Assembly: GCF_038443385.1 (NCBI RefSeq)
Contig: NZ_CP151726.1
Span: 1,860,001 to 1,924,000 of the forward strand
DNA: 64,000 nucleotides
Direction: 5' to 3'
Source of the DNA: Stieleria varia
GTDB lineage: Bacteria; Planctomycetota; Planctomycetia; Pirellulales; Pirellulaceae
Of the stretch, positions 10,306 to 19,140 are shown piece after piece (within the stretch, counting starts at the first letter, position 1; the number at the start of each line of letters is the position of its first letter). The notes beneath the pieces were generated by a model. The model was given only the letters and a program-made list of their open reading frames with translations, was not told the origin of the DNA and ran no database searches. The position numbers and the translations under genes were made by a program.

Positions 10306-10566
10306 GCACCCATTATCTTTGAGAGACGCGTTGGCGACATTGCTTTCCGCACACCTTATCTCTCCCCCTTGATCCAATGTCAAAAACCACAGGCTGCATG
10401 CTACATCTGCTTGACTTGCTCTCTATCCACGCTTGCCCTGGCGGAAGCAAAGACTCGCGAAGTCGATCTTGAAGCTGCGTGGTACGTATTCCGGCTTGAA
10501 CAGCATGGCAACTGAGGTACAACGCTACCCCGGCCACGCCGGATTTCACCGTGGGCAGTCAAGAGA

Positions 10567-11502
10567 CTACCGAAGCACGTACTCTAGGCCGAGAAATCCG
10601 CCGTGCAGAATCAGCGTGGAGTTCGTGCCGGAATCGCTAATGCTCTGGTAGGCGGGAAAGCTCTGCACGGTTGCGTTCTGAGCGGATAGGAACTCGCCAG
10701 CCAGTGAAAACCCGGAATACGCCTGAACCAAATACCCAGCACGCAATGCCCAACGCTCCGTCAATTGAGCCGTCCCAGTGACGCCGCCGCGAAGCATCAC
10801 GCTGAATTCTGACGCGTCCGCAGTATCGTCGAATGCGGGATTACCATGACCTGTGTCGGTAAAACGCAGTTGTGACCGACTGGAGTTTCCGCCAATGGCG
10901 GTCATGCCGTGCAACTGCAGGCCGAAGAATCCGAGTTGATGGGCTGATTGAATGCCCAGTTGCGGCCCAAAGAAGTCATTGCTCGTGTCGGACGACGTGT
11001 AATCCGAGCCGAAGATAGAAGTGCTTTCGATCTGAAACTGCTCGTTGAATCGAGTGTAGTTGAGTCCAAAAAGGACATCGAGCTGATCTCCTTCTCCGTT
11101 CCGCAAGTTGTGACGCAAGTTCAGCTCGACGTTGTGGAGCGAAGCGTCTTGTCGCAATGTGGTGGAAACATTGGAGTCACCGTGCCCTGATGCCGTGAAA
11201 TCTGACACGATCGAGCCGCCGCCAACGATCGTCCGTGACTCTGGCCAATCCCAGACTCCCAAGTAGCTTGCCTCAACCGCAACGGTATCGTTGAGGGGCA
11301 GGCCGTACAGGGATCGGTATCCCAACTCGGTGTCTGACGATTCGGCAGAAACGGCGTTGCCACCGATCGTTCCAAAATCAAACGTCCCGGACTTACGGGA
11401 AAGAAACATCAGGTCCCGTTGCGAGTAAAGCTGGGCTTCGGCTGGTGTGGCACCAACAAGAGCGGCGGTCATCAGAAATGACAAACAAAATAGGAGTCGC
11501 AT
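10567..11502 (-). CDS. BBP7-like outer-membrane beta-barrel protein
   Basis: I chose the ATG at 11502, ten codons inside the open frame, because GGAAGG lies just ahead of it and the signal peptide (MRLLFCLSFLMTAALVG, cut near AEA-Q) starts there. The mature ~290 residues alternate polar and hydrophobic residues as in barrel strands: VELNLRHNL, LDVLFGLNYTRF, FFGPQLGIQ, VMLRGGVTG and ALRAGYLVQAY. The last strand ends in an aromatic-rich LGLEYVLR. This pattern and the RDLMFLSR start match the planctomycete BBP7 family of outer-membrane proteins. The role (pore or surface structure) is unknown. Confidence 0.75.
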   Translation of the reverse strand: MRLLFCLSFLMTAALVGATPAEAQLYSQRDLMFLSRKSGTFDFGTIGGNAVSAESSDTELGYRSLYGLPLNDTVAVEASYLGVWDWPESRTIVGGGSIVSDFTASGHGDSNVSTTLRQDASLHNVELNLRHNLRNGEGDQLDVLFGLNYTRFNEQFQIESTSIFGSDYTSSDTSNDFFGPQLGIQSAHQLGFFGLQLHGMTAIGGNSSRSQLRFTDTGHGNPAFDDTADASEFSVMLRGGVTGTAQLTERWALRAGYLVQAYSGFSLAGEFLSAQNATVQSFPAYQSISDSGTNSTLILHGGFLGLEYVLR

Positions 11503-11532
11503 GGGTTCCTTCCCGAATCTCGACAACATCAT

Positions 11533-12061
11533 CCATGAACATCACTGCGTTGAAGCAGCGGTGCGGGATGTTTCGCACCTGACATCGATCGTCGTGACAG
11601 TGGATAAGTTCGAGAGAATCGACAAGATCCCTCACAGCCAAACCGTCGCATTCGATCGACCGCGATTTGAGGAGGCTTTCCGTCAAAATCGAACTACGAC
11701 GAGAGCCGTTTCGATCCGACTGCCCACACCGGATGGCCGAGCGCTGCAGTGGCCGAGAAGTCGCCCTGGAAGAGAAAAGGATTCCAGACGAGAAAAAGAA
11801 TCCAGAACGCGTTTCTGACGCTATCGAATGCCGTTTAAGATGCCACTAGCCGTACAGATGAGTGGTCCGTGTCTCGTCATGCACAGCATGACCTACGAAT
11901 ACTTGAGTCTTTTCGAAAAAAGACATGTGAATTCGCTGATGTGGATTGCGTCGTTTGGGGAAACAATTCCTGCTGATTCGAGTAGGCATTTCGCTGTGAT
12001 TGAGCGGGCGGAGTGGTAGTGTTCAGCGAACGAGTTTCCAAATCACAGGGGAGAATCACGC
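11533..12061. other. Divergent intergenic region, no gene seen
   Basis: About 530 bases separate the BBP7-like gene from the secreted protein at 12062. Short ORFs overlap on both strands without a recognisable start or composition. Just before 12062 the sequence CAGGGGAGAATCACGC provides a plausible ribosome-binding site. Nothing else was recognised. Confidence 0.4.
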
Positions 12062-12826
12062 ATGACACGACTGCTCATTATCTTGGCCGCCGTTGCAACG
12101 ATTTGTTGTAATGAAGCCCAGGCTCAAGTTTTTTTCAGGGGCGGATTGCTGCAGCGCGAGTTCGGTACGCGTGGGGTTGATGCCCGACGGCCGCAGGCGC
12201 CCAACCGCTATCGAACACCTTACCCCACATCCTCCCAGGGAATCAGCATCGGTGTCGGCAGTTACCCCTACTACAACTACCCACGTCCGGGGCAGTTTGA
12301 TCCTTATCGTTTCGACAACTACGTTCACGATCCCTATGCAACCGGCAGCTTCAAGGCTCCTGATCTGTTGAACGATCCGTACTTCCGTGAACGCCATCGC
12401 TATGACAGTCGGTTCCCCGGACGTTATCGTGTCCCCGCCGTTCCCTCACCTGAGGTTCCTTATCACCCTCATCAAGCCGTACAGGAACCACGGAGCCATT
12501 CGCACTACGCACCGGCTCCTCGCCAGATCGCGCCGGCCGAACGAACCAACAACCCAACCGGATTTGACGCCGGCCCAGAGCAGCTTGCCCGCAGTTTGAT
12601 GAATGGACGCGACAGTGACCTTTGGTTGGAGTTCTTGATGCCCGATCAAGTCAGCGCGATGATCGCCGAGGGAAACGAGGAGCAGTTGCGAGACTTGCTT
12701 GGCCGCTACGAAGGGATTCAGAATAGTGAAGAACTCGAATGGATCACAAAGCTGGACGGATTTGCCGCAACGAAGGCGTTATTGCGAAGCCACGTGAGCT
12801 TGCCCAACCAATCCCTCAGTCTGTAA
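12062..12826 (+). CDS. Secreted Pro/Tyr/Arg-rich protein, 254 aa
   Basis: The signal peptide MTRLLIILAAVATICCNEAQA is followed by ~130 residues rich in Pro, Tyr, Arg and His (YPYYNYPRPGQFDPYRFDNY), likely unstructured and surface-associated. The last ~85 residues are a compact helical part (DLWLEFLMPDQVSAMIAEG, EEQLRDLLGRYEGI). It starts after GGGGAGAA at a good spacing. No family is recognised. The 3' end overlaps an immunity-like remnant on the opposite strand. Confidence 0.65.
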   Translation: MTRLLIILAAVATICCNEAQAQVFFRGGLLQREFGTRGVDARRPQAPNRYRTPYPTSSQGISIGVGSYPYYNYPRPGQFDPYRFDNYVHDPYATGSFKAPDLLNDPYFRERHRYDSRFPGRYRVPAVPSPEVPYHPHQAVQEPRSHSHYAPAPRQIAPAERTNNPTGFDAGPEQLARSLMNGRDSDLWLEFLMPDQVSAMIAEGNEEQLRDLLGRYEGIQNSEELEWITKLDGFAATKALLRSHVSLPNQSLSL

Positions 12827-13054
12827 CGTCGAGGCATCGGTCGGAAGAAACTCTTGCTGCAGGGACAAGAAGCTATGTTTCCTGCTGATGACCAACTCGT
12901 CCAGGGACGCGTCTCCTGCAAAGAATCGTCGCGCTGTTTCGATCGCGTGTCGCGGGCGACCATCGTCGTCAACGTGACGCTCAAGAACGGGCAACACATG
13001 CTCGACACAGTCACATTCAAACCGGCGGCAAACTTCCGAGGGTAGCGACTTCAT
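12827..13054 (-). pseudogene. Possible Imm5-like immunity-protein remnant
   Basis: From the ATG at 13054 the frame reads CVEHVLPVLERHVDDDGRPR then AIETARRFFAGDASLDEL. This resembles the helical core of Imm5-like putative immunity proteins (DDDRPR followed by AIExAR). The reading frame runs past 12827 into the convergent gene, where it loses family character, so the gene is probably truncated. No toxin is nearby. The assignment is from recall of the family pattern only. Confidence 0.4.
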
Positions 13055-13066
13055 GGTCGAGCGAAT

Positions 13067-13138
13067 CTATTTGCCATCAGCATCGACGTGTTTCCCTGTG
13101 GCATCCAACAACAGTCGGATAAACTCGTCGTGCGTCAT
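13067..13138 (-). CDS. Very short ORF (23 aa) with a strong ribosome-binding site
   Basis: A GAGGAG two bases before the ATG at 13138 precedes 23 codons (MTHDEFIRLLLDATGKHVD...) ending in TAG. It lies 13 bases upstream of the Imm5-like remnant and about 75 bases after the last biosynthetic gene. It may be the intact start of the same, now broken, gene rather than an independent peptide. Confidence 0.35.
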   Translation of the reverse strand: MTHDEFIRLLLDATGKHVDADGK

Positions 13139-13212
13139 AGCTCCTCAACCACTCCCCTTGTCCTTTTCGTCCTGCGAAACCCGGTAGACAATCCTGAGAA
13201 TTCGGACACCCA

Positions 13213-14448
13213 CTAACCGATTCTTGGCCGCGGGAGAATGGTATTGTGCCCAAACCGATCTTCACCGTGCACCTGCATGCAACCAATACCGTCCTTGGCG
13301 AACTGGTGATCGCCTTCAGGGGTAGTGAATATGTCTCCATCGTGAACGGCGGTTACTCTGACATCGTTCGTGGTGTACCGCCCCGCGAGGGCCAGCCTGG
13401 TTTCTGTAGCTGTGATGTTTGGGTAGGAGGCATGCATGTTCATTGAAGTGAAGATGACGCACTGCCCAGCTTTCATCTCGATGTCCTCGATCACCGCATG
13501 TTCGAACAGGTCGGGAATCCTCTTCACAATGACATCAAACAGAAACTGAGCCTTGGTGAAGTTGCCCGTCGTGTGTTTCATGGCCCAAACTCCGTTCATC
13601 AGCTCCTCGTAGGAAAGTCCACGAAGTGCGCCGAATTGGTTGTCAAATAGTTCGTATGCCATCCGTTCAAAGCGACCATCTTCAAATGAGCATGGAAGAA
13701 ATCTCAGGCAACCATTGGCGACAGCACTGTCCGTCAGCGCCACCCACGCGGTCAATTGCACAAGACTCGGGTCGGTATCCGCGGCGGGAACAAGTTTCTG
13801 AGCCTTTGAGTTCTCTCGAAATGTCCCCGTCTGATGCCAGAACGTTCCATCGGCGCCTGGCTTCTTTTCGAAGAATTGCGAGCGCCACAAGATGAGGTCA
13901 TCGCCGAGCAGGCTTGCCAATCGATGCGTGATTGCTGGATGGTGGAGGACCGCGGCAAACTCCGGAAACCGTAGTGCTTGAAACATCCCGCTGTAGTTGA
14001 TCGACCACAGGCCAGCCCGGCGCATAATCGGAGCAATCTGATTGCCGATCAGGATTTTCCCGTCAAAATCGTTTTCATGGAGGTCCTCAGCACGATGGGA
14101 AAGGGCCGCCGAATCTTCCGTACTCAACACATCGAATGGACCAACGATACCTGTTTGTTCGAATGCCGCTACGTCTTCTCGTGACAGATAGAAGCCGCCC
14201 TTGGTCTCTGCAAATGAGGAGCCCTTCGTTTGAACCTTGAATCCGCGTGCTTCGCTAACGGTCGACGTAACCTGCCGCCATCCCGCAAGTTGTCGAATCT
14301 GAACGAACTGCTTCAACAGAAGGGCGAGCACCGCGCTACATGTCAAGCGAAGCTTGGTACCTCGCGAAAGCTGGCAACGACGTCGTTGGTCTCCGATCGG
14401 GACAAAGCCACGTAGCATTTCTAAAACGACTTCGTCACGATTACTCAT
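13213..14448 (-). CDS. SyrB2-like Fe(II)/2-oxoglutarate enzyme (chlorinating-enzyme/PhyH family), 411 aa
   Basis: Residues ~88-411 follow the SyrB2-type chlorinating-enzyme pattern: FWHQTGTF (His205), LTAWVALTDSAVANGCLRFL, then MKAGQCVIF...MHASYP (His339) and TRLALAGRY (candidate 2OG-binding Arg351/357). In hydroxylases the first motif is HxD; in SyrB2-type halogenases the Asp is Ala or Gly so that chloride can bind iron. Here the position is Thr207, so the carboxylate ligand is absent. From family knowledge this favours a halogenase-like site, but Thr is unusual and could also mean an inactive protein. The start overlaps the halogenase stop as ATGA at 14445-14448, giving an ~85-residue N-terminal extension of unknown role. 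It is the last gene of the operon. Likely substrate: the tailored acyl chain or its amide. Confidence 0.8.
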   Translation of the reverse strand: MSNRDEVVLEMLRGFVPIGDQRRRCQLSRGTKLRLTCSAVLALLLKQFVQIRQLAGWRQVTSTVSEARGFKVQTKGSSFAETKGGFYLSREDVAAFEQTGIVGPFDVLSTEDSAALSHRAEDLHENDFDGKILIGNQIAPIMRRAGLWSINYSGMFQALRFPEFAAVLHHPAITHRLASLLGDDLILWRSQFFEKKPGADGTFWHQTGTFRENSKAQKLVPAADTDPSLVQLTAWVALTDSAVANGCLRFLPCSFEDGRFERMAYELFDNQFGALRGLSYEELMNGVWAMKHTTGNFTKAQFLFDVIVKRIPDLFEHAVIEDIEMKAGQCVIFTSMNMHASYPNITATETRLALAGRYTTNDVRVTAVHDGDIFTTPEGDHQFAKDGIGCMQVHGEDRFGHNTILPRPRIG

Positions 14449-15511
14449 CGCGCGTGCGCCATTTGCTTAAGAAGAGCATAGTGATCTGGCATCGACGACG
14501 CGACGGTTGCGTTTTTAGCATGAATCTCATTCAGCAACGCATCGCCTTGTTCATAGCCGACGTGTTCAACAAGTGGATTCGGCACCGTCGGCAGCATTCC
14601 ACACCCATCGAGAATGCACGTGTAATTGAATGCCCAAAAGATAGAGAATCTCATGTCGTCAAAAACCGGAAGGTTGCTCTTGAAGAACTCGAGTTTGCAA
14701 TTGAGTGAATCTGGGACGTCGGTCTCGTTAGCAACTGCATTCCAAAAATCGGTATCCCTTCGCCAAGGGCATCATTTAAAAGTAGCCCGCGAAAACCGGT
14801 GCAATCGATGAACAAGTCAGCCGAAAGGCGGTTTTCTTGCTTGGTTTCGACGGCTGTGATAAACCCATTTCCCCCATGTTCAACGTTTGTGACGTGGCCC
14901 ACCACCCGTTTTACCCCACGCTTCGTCGCCACTTGTCGAAGAAATTCCCCCAGTCGTGTAACGTCAAGATGGTAAGCATATTCCTGGCTGAGTTCAGGCA
15001 TCAATGGATTTATGGGTGCCTTGTGCTGTTCACAAAGCGACTGGGTCGGAAGCAACATTTGCTGAATTGCTCGCGACTCTCCGTCTAAGCGATGCTTCAA
15101 CGCGTAATGCAGCAGCGATACACGTTGTCCGATTCCCATCGCGAAGGGGCAATGGTAGGGAAGCACTGACGGTTCAGGTCGGGAAATAAATGGATGCCAG
15201 TATTCGTGCGTGGCCCCGCCTGGACCGCAAGTGCACCAATTCACGAACTTGATCGCCGATTTGTATGTAGCTCCGACCTCTGGCATCCAATCCGAATCAC
15301 GGAACCCGAGAAATCCCATTGTCAGCCGCAGGGACGGAATCGTTGCTTCTCCCACGCCGATTGGGCCGATCGCATCGGATTCCACGACTGTGATGTGAAC
15401 GCTGCCCTTAAGCGCTTGATTGAGGTAGGCAGCAGACAACCATCCGGCGGTACCACCACCTACAATGACAATTCTATCTATTGGTTCGAAAGTGCCAGTG
15501 TATGACGTCAT
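14445..15511 (-). pseudogene. Flavin-dependent (tryptophan-halogenase family) halogenase with internal deletion and frameshift
   Basis: The start is the ATG at 15511, overlapping the oxidase stop (ATGA) with GGGAG ahead. The N-terminal ~250 residues are a PrnA-type FAD domain: IVIVGGGTAGWLSAAYL, GVGEATIPSL, and YKSAIKFVNW, whose Lys matches the catalytic lysine region, through to DCTGFRGLLLNDALGE. Near 14760 the frame changes and the text becomes RDTDFWNAVANETDVPDSL, the C-terminal part of the same family, running to 14445. About 150-180 residues are missing, including the WxWxIP motif and the region of the catalytic Glu. As read, translation would stop at 14651, and either product should be inactive for halogenation. 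The operon context says it once worked with the oxidase and the SyrB2-like enzyme. Confidence 0.82.
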
Positions 15512-17127
15512 CCTTCGTATCTCCCTGGTGCTATGACACGATTCGGATCCCAGAACGCTTTCAATTCCTGCATGACCTCCGATTGATCCGCTGTCCTGGA
15601 AGGGCCGTGGTCCATGGAGTCCACACCCAAGCGTATCGGAAAGTAGCCGTTGTTTACTAACTCTGAGTTTGTTCTGTGAAAGCAACGCGACGCGGTCGCA
15701 TCCTGTCCGGCTTGAGTTCGGTCGTACACCAGGCAACCCAGCATTCGCACGTGTCGTCCGGAACAGAATGCCAACGCGACATTGTCTTCAAACCCGCATG
15801 CGGAGAAATGCCGCTTCACGATCTCCGTTGCCCGAAGCACATCGTTGGCGCGGTTCGGCAACTCATGACAAAGCCACCTGACCCCACATGCGTCACGATG
15901 CGGATCGACGTCATCTGGTGCGGAAAACGTCTTTCGCCAATACAGACTTTTTAGGGCACCCGTCGTCGGATGACCGAGGAACACGGACCGCTTAAGAAGT
16001 GCTTCCACGACAGCAGAATTCACATTCTGCCGCGAACTGACCAACCGTTTGATGCTACCGAATGCATTCAGTGCCCAAACACGCCGGTCATCGAGGAGCA
16101 TGAAACGATTGCAGGCAGGTTTAATACGAGACTTTAGATAGGACTTCTTCGCTCGGCCGACCGCGGACGAACCAGACCCCACCCCGCCAAAAAGCATCCA
16201 TTTCATTCCGCGAAATGGCCTACCAACGGAGCCGACCCATTCTTCGATATCGAGTTCGCCCGTACGGGGATTTGGATGTTGACTCAAGGCGGCAGCAAAT
16301 TTGGCAGCACTCCATATCGCCGCACTGTAGGGGGGAATGATTTGTTGCTTAATCAGGCATCGTAGTTCTTCAACACAGTTGCGCAACTGTGACTCCGAAG
16401 TGATCACAGCAACGAAGGAAAAGAAGTCTCTTGGGGTTGGTGTCAACCAAACAGTTGATTCTGTTACAACACCGAAATTTGATTGAAAAAAAAGTCCGTC
16501 GAGCGAGGGTCCGACGCCCCAATTCGTAGTGGATGACAGCGTCGCGGATGGATCCATTTGACTGAATCCAGTACGTACGATCTTGGAACGCCCCGTTACA
16601 ACGGTTAAGTTGCAAATATGACGTGGTCGTTCTCCTGATGGGCCGAGCCCAGTTCCACGTTCTAGACAATTCCCAAGAACACTCGCATCAGGCGGACCAC
16701 CGCCGACTGCCAGATAATGAGTCGCGGCAATCTCTTGTTGGTAATCATAAACCTGTTGAAACGTTACACCGGGTTGCAGGGTGACGTATCCGAGTTCATC
16801 GTTGAACTCAATGATCCGATTCATCCGCTGAAGATCCATCAGCACGCAATCCGACTGGACCGGAACCTTTGAGCCCAGGCCCCAGTTCCGCCCGCGGCTG
16901 ATGGGATAGATCGGCGTGCGGAACTCATTGGCGATTTGGACGCACCGCTTAACGTCCTCCGTGCTGCCCGGGTAGATGATCGCCGGAATCCGTTGATCGG
17001 TCGGGAACGTGCATTGCTCCGCCTCACGTCTTGCGGAATCAACGATCGTGACGTATTGATCGCCAAGCGCGACTGTCCAGGCGTCGATAGCACGTTTTAA
17101 GTGATCACTTGAGGTGGAGTGCATCAT
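15508..17127 (-). CDS. FAD-dependent oxidase of the VAO/4-cresol dehydrogenase type, 539 aa
   Basis: I chose the ATG at 17127 because it overlaps the desaturase stop (ATGATGA context) with GAGAGG ahead; the frame is open 18 codons further up. The FAD_binding_4 domain is clear: IYPGSTEDVKRCVQIANEF, SRGRNWGLGSKVPVQSDCV, MDLQRMNRI, and LQPGVTFQQVYDYQQE. This run is close to p-cresol methylhydroxylase flavoprotein. The C-terminus ends WDPNRVIAPGRY as in that family. Known members oxidise para-alkylphenols at the benzylic carbon, so a p-hydroxyphenyl substrate such as an N-acyl-tyrosine is a reasonable inference. Length is close to the family norm (~520). No partner cytochrome gene is adjacent. 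Confidence 0.82.
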   Translation of the reverse strand: MMHSTSSDHLKRAIDAWTVALGDQYVTIVDSARREAEQCTFPTDQRIPAIIYPGSTEDVKRCVQIANEFRTPIYPISRGRNWGLGSKVPVQSDCVLMDLQRMNRIIEFNDELGYVTLQPGVTFQQVYDYQQEIAATHYLAVGGGPPDASVLGNCLERGTGLGPSGERPRHICNLTVVTGRSKIVRTGFSQMDPSATLSSTTNWGVGPSLDGLFFQSNFGVVTESTVWLTPTPRDFFSFVAVITSESQLRNCVEELRCLIKQQIIPPYSAAIWSAAKFAAALSQHPNPRTGELDIEEWVGSVGRPFRGMKWMLFGGVGSGSSAVGRAKKSYLKSRIKPACNRFMLLDDRRVWALNAFGSIKRLVSSRQNVNSAVVEALLKRSVFLGHPTTGALKSLYWRKTFSAPDDVDPHRDACGVRWLCHELPNRANDVLRATEIVKRHFSACGFEDNVALAFCSGRHVRMLGCLVYDRTQAGQDATASRCFHRTNSELVNNGYFPIRLGVDSMDHGPSRTADQSEVMQELKAFWDPNRVIAPGRYEG

Positions 17128-18209
17128 TGCCGAACAACCTCTCTTGGTTGAGAAGATTCGTTCTCGTTGAAACGCTTCCATTCCTGCATTCCAGGCTTAA
17201 AATCCTCGATGAGATTGCATTGGCGAAGCACGCTGACCAGGTATCGGAACGTCAGTTTTCGCTCAACGATTCGATCTGGGTACGTCTCTTTCAAGTGCCG
17301 ATAGGCGAGTCTGAGGTTGTAGTGTGGAATCGCAGCACAGACGTGATGAGGAACGTGCCAGGAAATGTCATGATTCAGCAGATCAACCCACCACGGGTAA
17401 ATGACGTGGATCGAGCATTCCAAACTCGCTTTCTCCCTGGTCCAAACATCTGGTGCCATGAAGGTCACATCGGGTGTAGTGTGATGCAGCAGCGTGAACA
17501 GGCTGAGCCAGAAATGGAACACAAATTGGGGAATCACAAACAGCATCAAGAGCCCGTACCAACCCGCGATGAGATACGAAACGCTGGCGTACACGGCACC
17601 AGCCAGCGCAGTGATCAGGACTGAAAAGAGAACTTCACAATGCTCTTGACTGGAAAGCCCCTTTCCTCGGACATAATCGCGAACCACCGTAGCCGTGAAA
17701 ATGATGGAACCTAAGTAAAATAACCACGTGCGCGCATATCGATAGATCATTCGATCCAGCCACGCGAGACGTTTGTAGATGAAGCCCGGCGCTGGCTTCC
17801 ATGCGACTTCCTTGTGGACGTGATGCGTGTGGCGGTGATGCGTGTTGTGACTGAGCCGCCATATATGAAAAGGCCAAAGCACCCACGATGTGGTGATGTG
17901 CCCAATGAAGTTGTTCCAACGACGTGAGCGGCAGAACGATCGGTGACCGGCATCATGCCCCAGAATGAACAAACCTGAGAGCACGGTTCCCAAAACACAC
18001 GAGATGGGAACCGCAATCCACCAAGATTGCGCCCATAGGATCGCGGTGACACAGAGGCCAATCAGTAGCCAATCCCAAACGAGCCAGGCGAACGCCTTGC
18101 GATAATTCCGTTGGTAACACTCTCGAGGAATCGTACGGAGTATCTGTTGCAGCGTGATCGGTTCGTCCCGAGCAATCTCAACAATCGAGACGCTTTGTTC
18201 AGCTTGCAT
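17124..18209 (-). CDS. Membrane fatty acid desaturase (FADS type), 361 aa
   Basis: Three His boxes are in the usual order: HDAGHRSF, HNTHHRHTHH and HVPHHV, the last two flanking paired transmembrane helices (e.g. LSLFTLLHHTT, VLWPFHIW). This box spacing fits the delta-12/omega-3 type of di-iron desaturase rather than the stearoyl-CoA type of its two neighbours. GGGAGG precedes the ATG at 18209, which overlaps the previous gene by 11 bases. It should act in the cytoplasmic membrane on an acyl-lipid or acyl carrier substrate. In FAAL/ACP contexts such enzymes can also form triple bonds, but the sequence alone does not show this. Confidence 0.88.
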   Translation of the reverse strand: MQAEQSVSIVEIARDEPITLQQILRTIPRECYQRNYRKAFAWLVWDWLLIGLCVTAILWAQSWWIAVPISCVLGTVLSGLFILGHDAGHRSFCRSRRWNNFIGHITTSWVLWPFHIWRLSHNTHHRHTHHVHKEVAWKPAPGFIYKRLAWLDRMIYRYARTWLFYLGSIIFTATVVRDYVRGKGLSSQEHCEVLFSVLITALAGAVYASVSYLIAGWYGLLMLFVIPQFVFHFWLSLFTLLHHTTPDVTFMAPDVWTREKASLECSIHVIYPWWVDLLNHDISWHVPHHVCAAIPHYNLRLAYRHLKETYPDRIVERKLTFRYLVSVLRQCNLIEDFKPGMQEWKRFNENESSQPREVVRQ

Positions 18210-19140
18210 CAGGACCTCCCACGATCTTGTCTGCTGCGGGAACTTTCACGTTCCAAGCCAAACCACAGAACTGCAGCAGGCGGATGACCAACCAGCCAAA
18301 ATCGAATTGCCACCAACGCAATCCAAACCGAGCTGATGTCGGAAAGGCGTGATGATTGTTATGCCACGATTCGCCGCAGGTCGGCACACAGATCAACGCG
18401 ACATTTCGGCTCTCGTCGCTGGTATGGTAACGTCTGTACCCAACAAAGTGACAGACGGAATTGATCGCCCAGATAAACTGGCTGGTTAGCGTCAATCGGA
18501 CCGCGCCAGTCCACAGTAACCCCAGCCAAACGGTTTGCCACGAGGGATCAAACGCGACCAATAAGGCAACTGGCACAAACAGCCCGACCAACATGACGCG
18601 GTAATAGTGTCGACTGAACCACATCAGGTCGGAATCTTTCAGGATGTCCGGTGTGTAGAACAACGGATTGGGCATATCGTGTTCCACCATCCAACCGCAA
18701 TGGGAATGCCAGAATGCGCGCAGCTTCGCCAATCCGCCTTGAGCCTCCGTCACCGGCGAATGCGGGTCACCTACATCATCGCTACAGTCATGATGTCGTC
18801 GATGCGTTGCGACCCAGGATGCAACGGGCCCCTGTCCGCCAATCGTGCCAAAAATCGCTAATATCAGCTTCACTGGTCGAGCGCACTCGAACGACCGATG
18901 TGTAAAGCAACGATGAAATCCAACACTTCCGCCGACTCCGAGTGTCAACGGCCACAGCACTACCAACGCAATCAACGTGGCAGGTGTCGGCGGATACCAA
19001 GGAAGTAACGCAAAAGCGATCAACGTTCCAATAAGCGGTAGAACGTTAACCAACAGAACGTGCTGCCTCTGATAACGCACAAATCGCCGCGCCGGAAGCG
19101 TCTTCTCGAAGCCATGTCCATCCGCGTTAACGGTGCTCAT
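18199..19140 (-). CDS. Acyl-CoA/ACP desaturase (stearoyl-CoA type), 313 aa
   Basis: His boxes HRCFTHRSF, HRRHHDCSD and HNNHHAFP, with four hydrophobic segments, identify a delta-9-type membrane di-iron desaturase. The SWVATHRRHH...GDPHSP stretch closely parallels the desaturase at 21156 (AWVAIHRRHH...GDPHSP), so the two are paralogues from duplication. The start forms an ATGA overlap with the ligase stop at 19137-19140. It presumably introduces a double bond in the chain carried by the cluster's carrier protein (inference). Confidence 0.9.
   Translation of the reverse strand: MSTVNADGHGFEKTLPARRFVRYQRQHVLLVNVLPLIGTLIAFALLPWYPPTPATLIALVVLWPLTLGVGGSVGFHRCFTHRSFECARPVKLILAIFGTIGGQGPVASWVATHRRHHDCSDDVGDPHSPVTEAQGGLAKLRAFWHSHCGWMVEHDMPNPLFYTPDILKDSDLMWFSRHYYRVMLVGLFVPVALLVAFDPSWQTVWLGLLWTGAVRLTLTSQFIWAINSVCHFVGYRRYHTSDESRNVALICVPTCGESWHNNHHAFPTSARFGLRWWQFDFGWLVIRLLQFCGLAWNVKVPAADKIVGGPDAS

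Noticed and set aside
15512-15736. Upstream extension of the flavin halogenase frame
   Set aside because: These 75 codons lie inside the oxidase gene and lack halogenase character; the ATGA overlap at 15511 is the sensible start.
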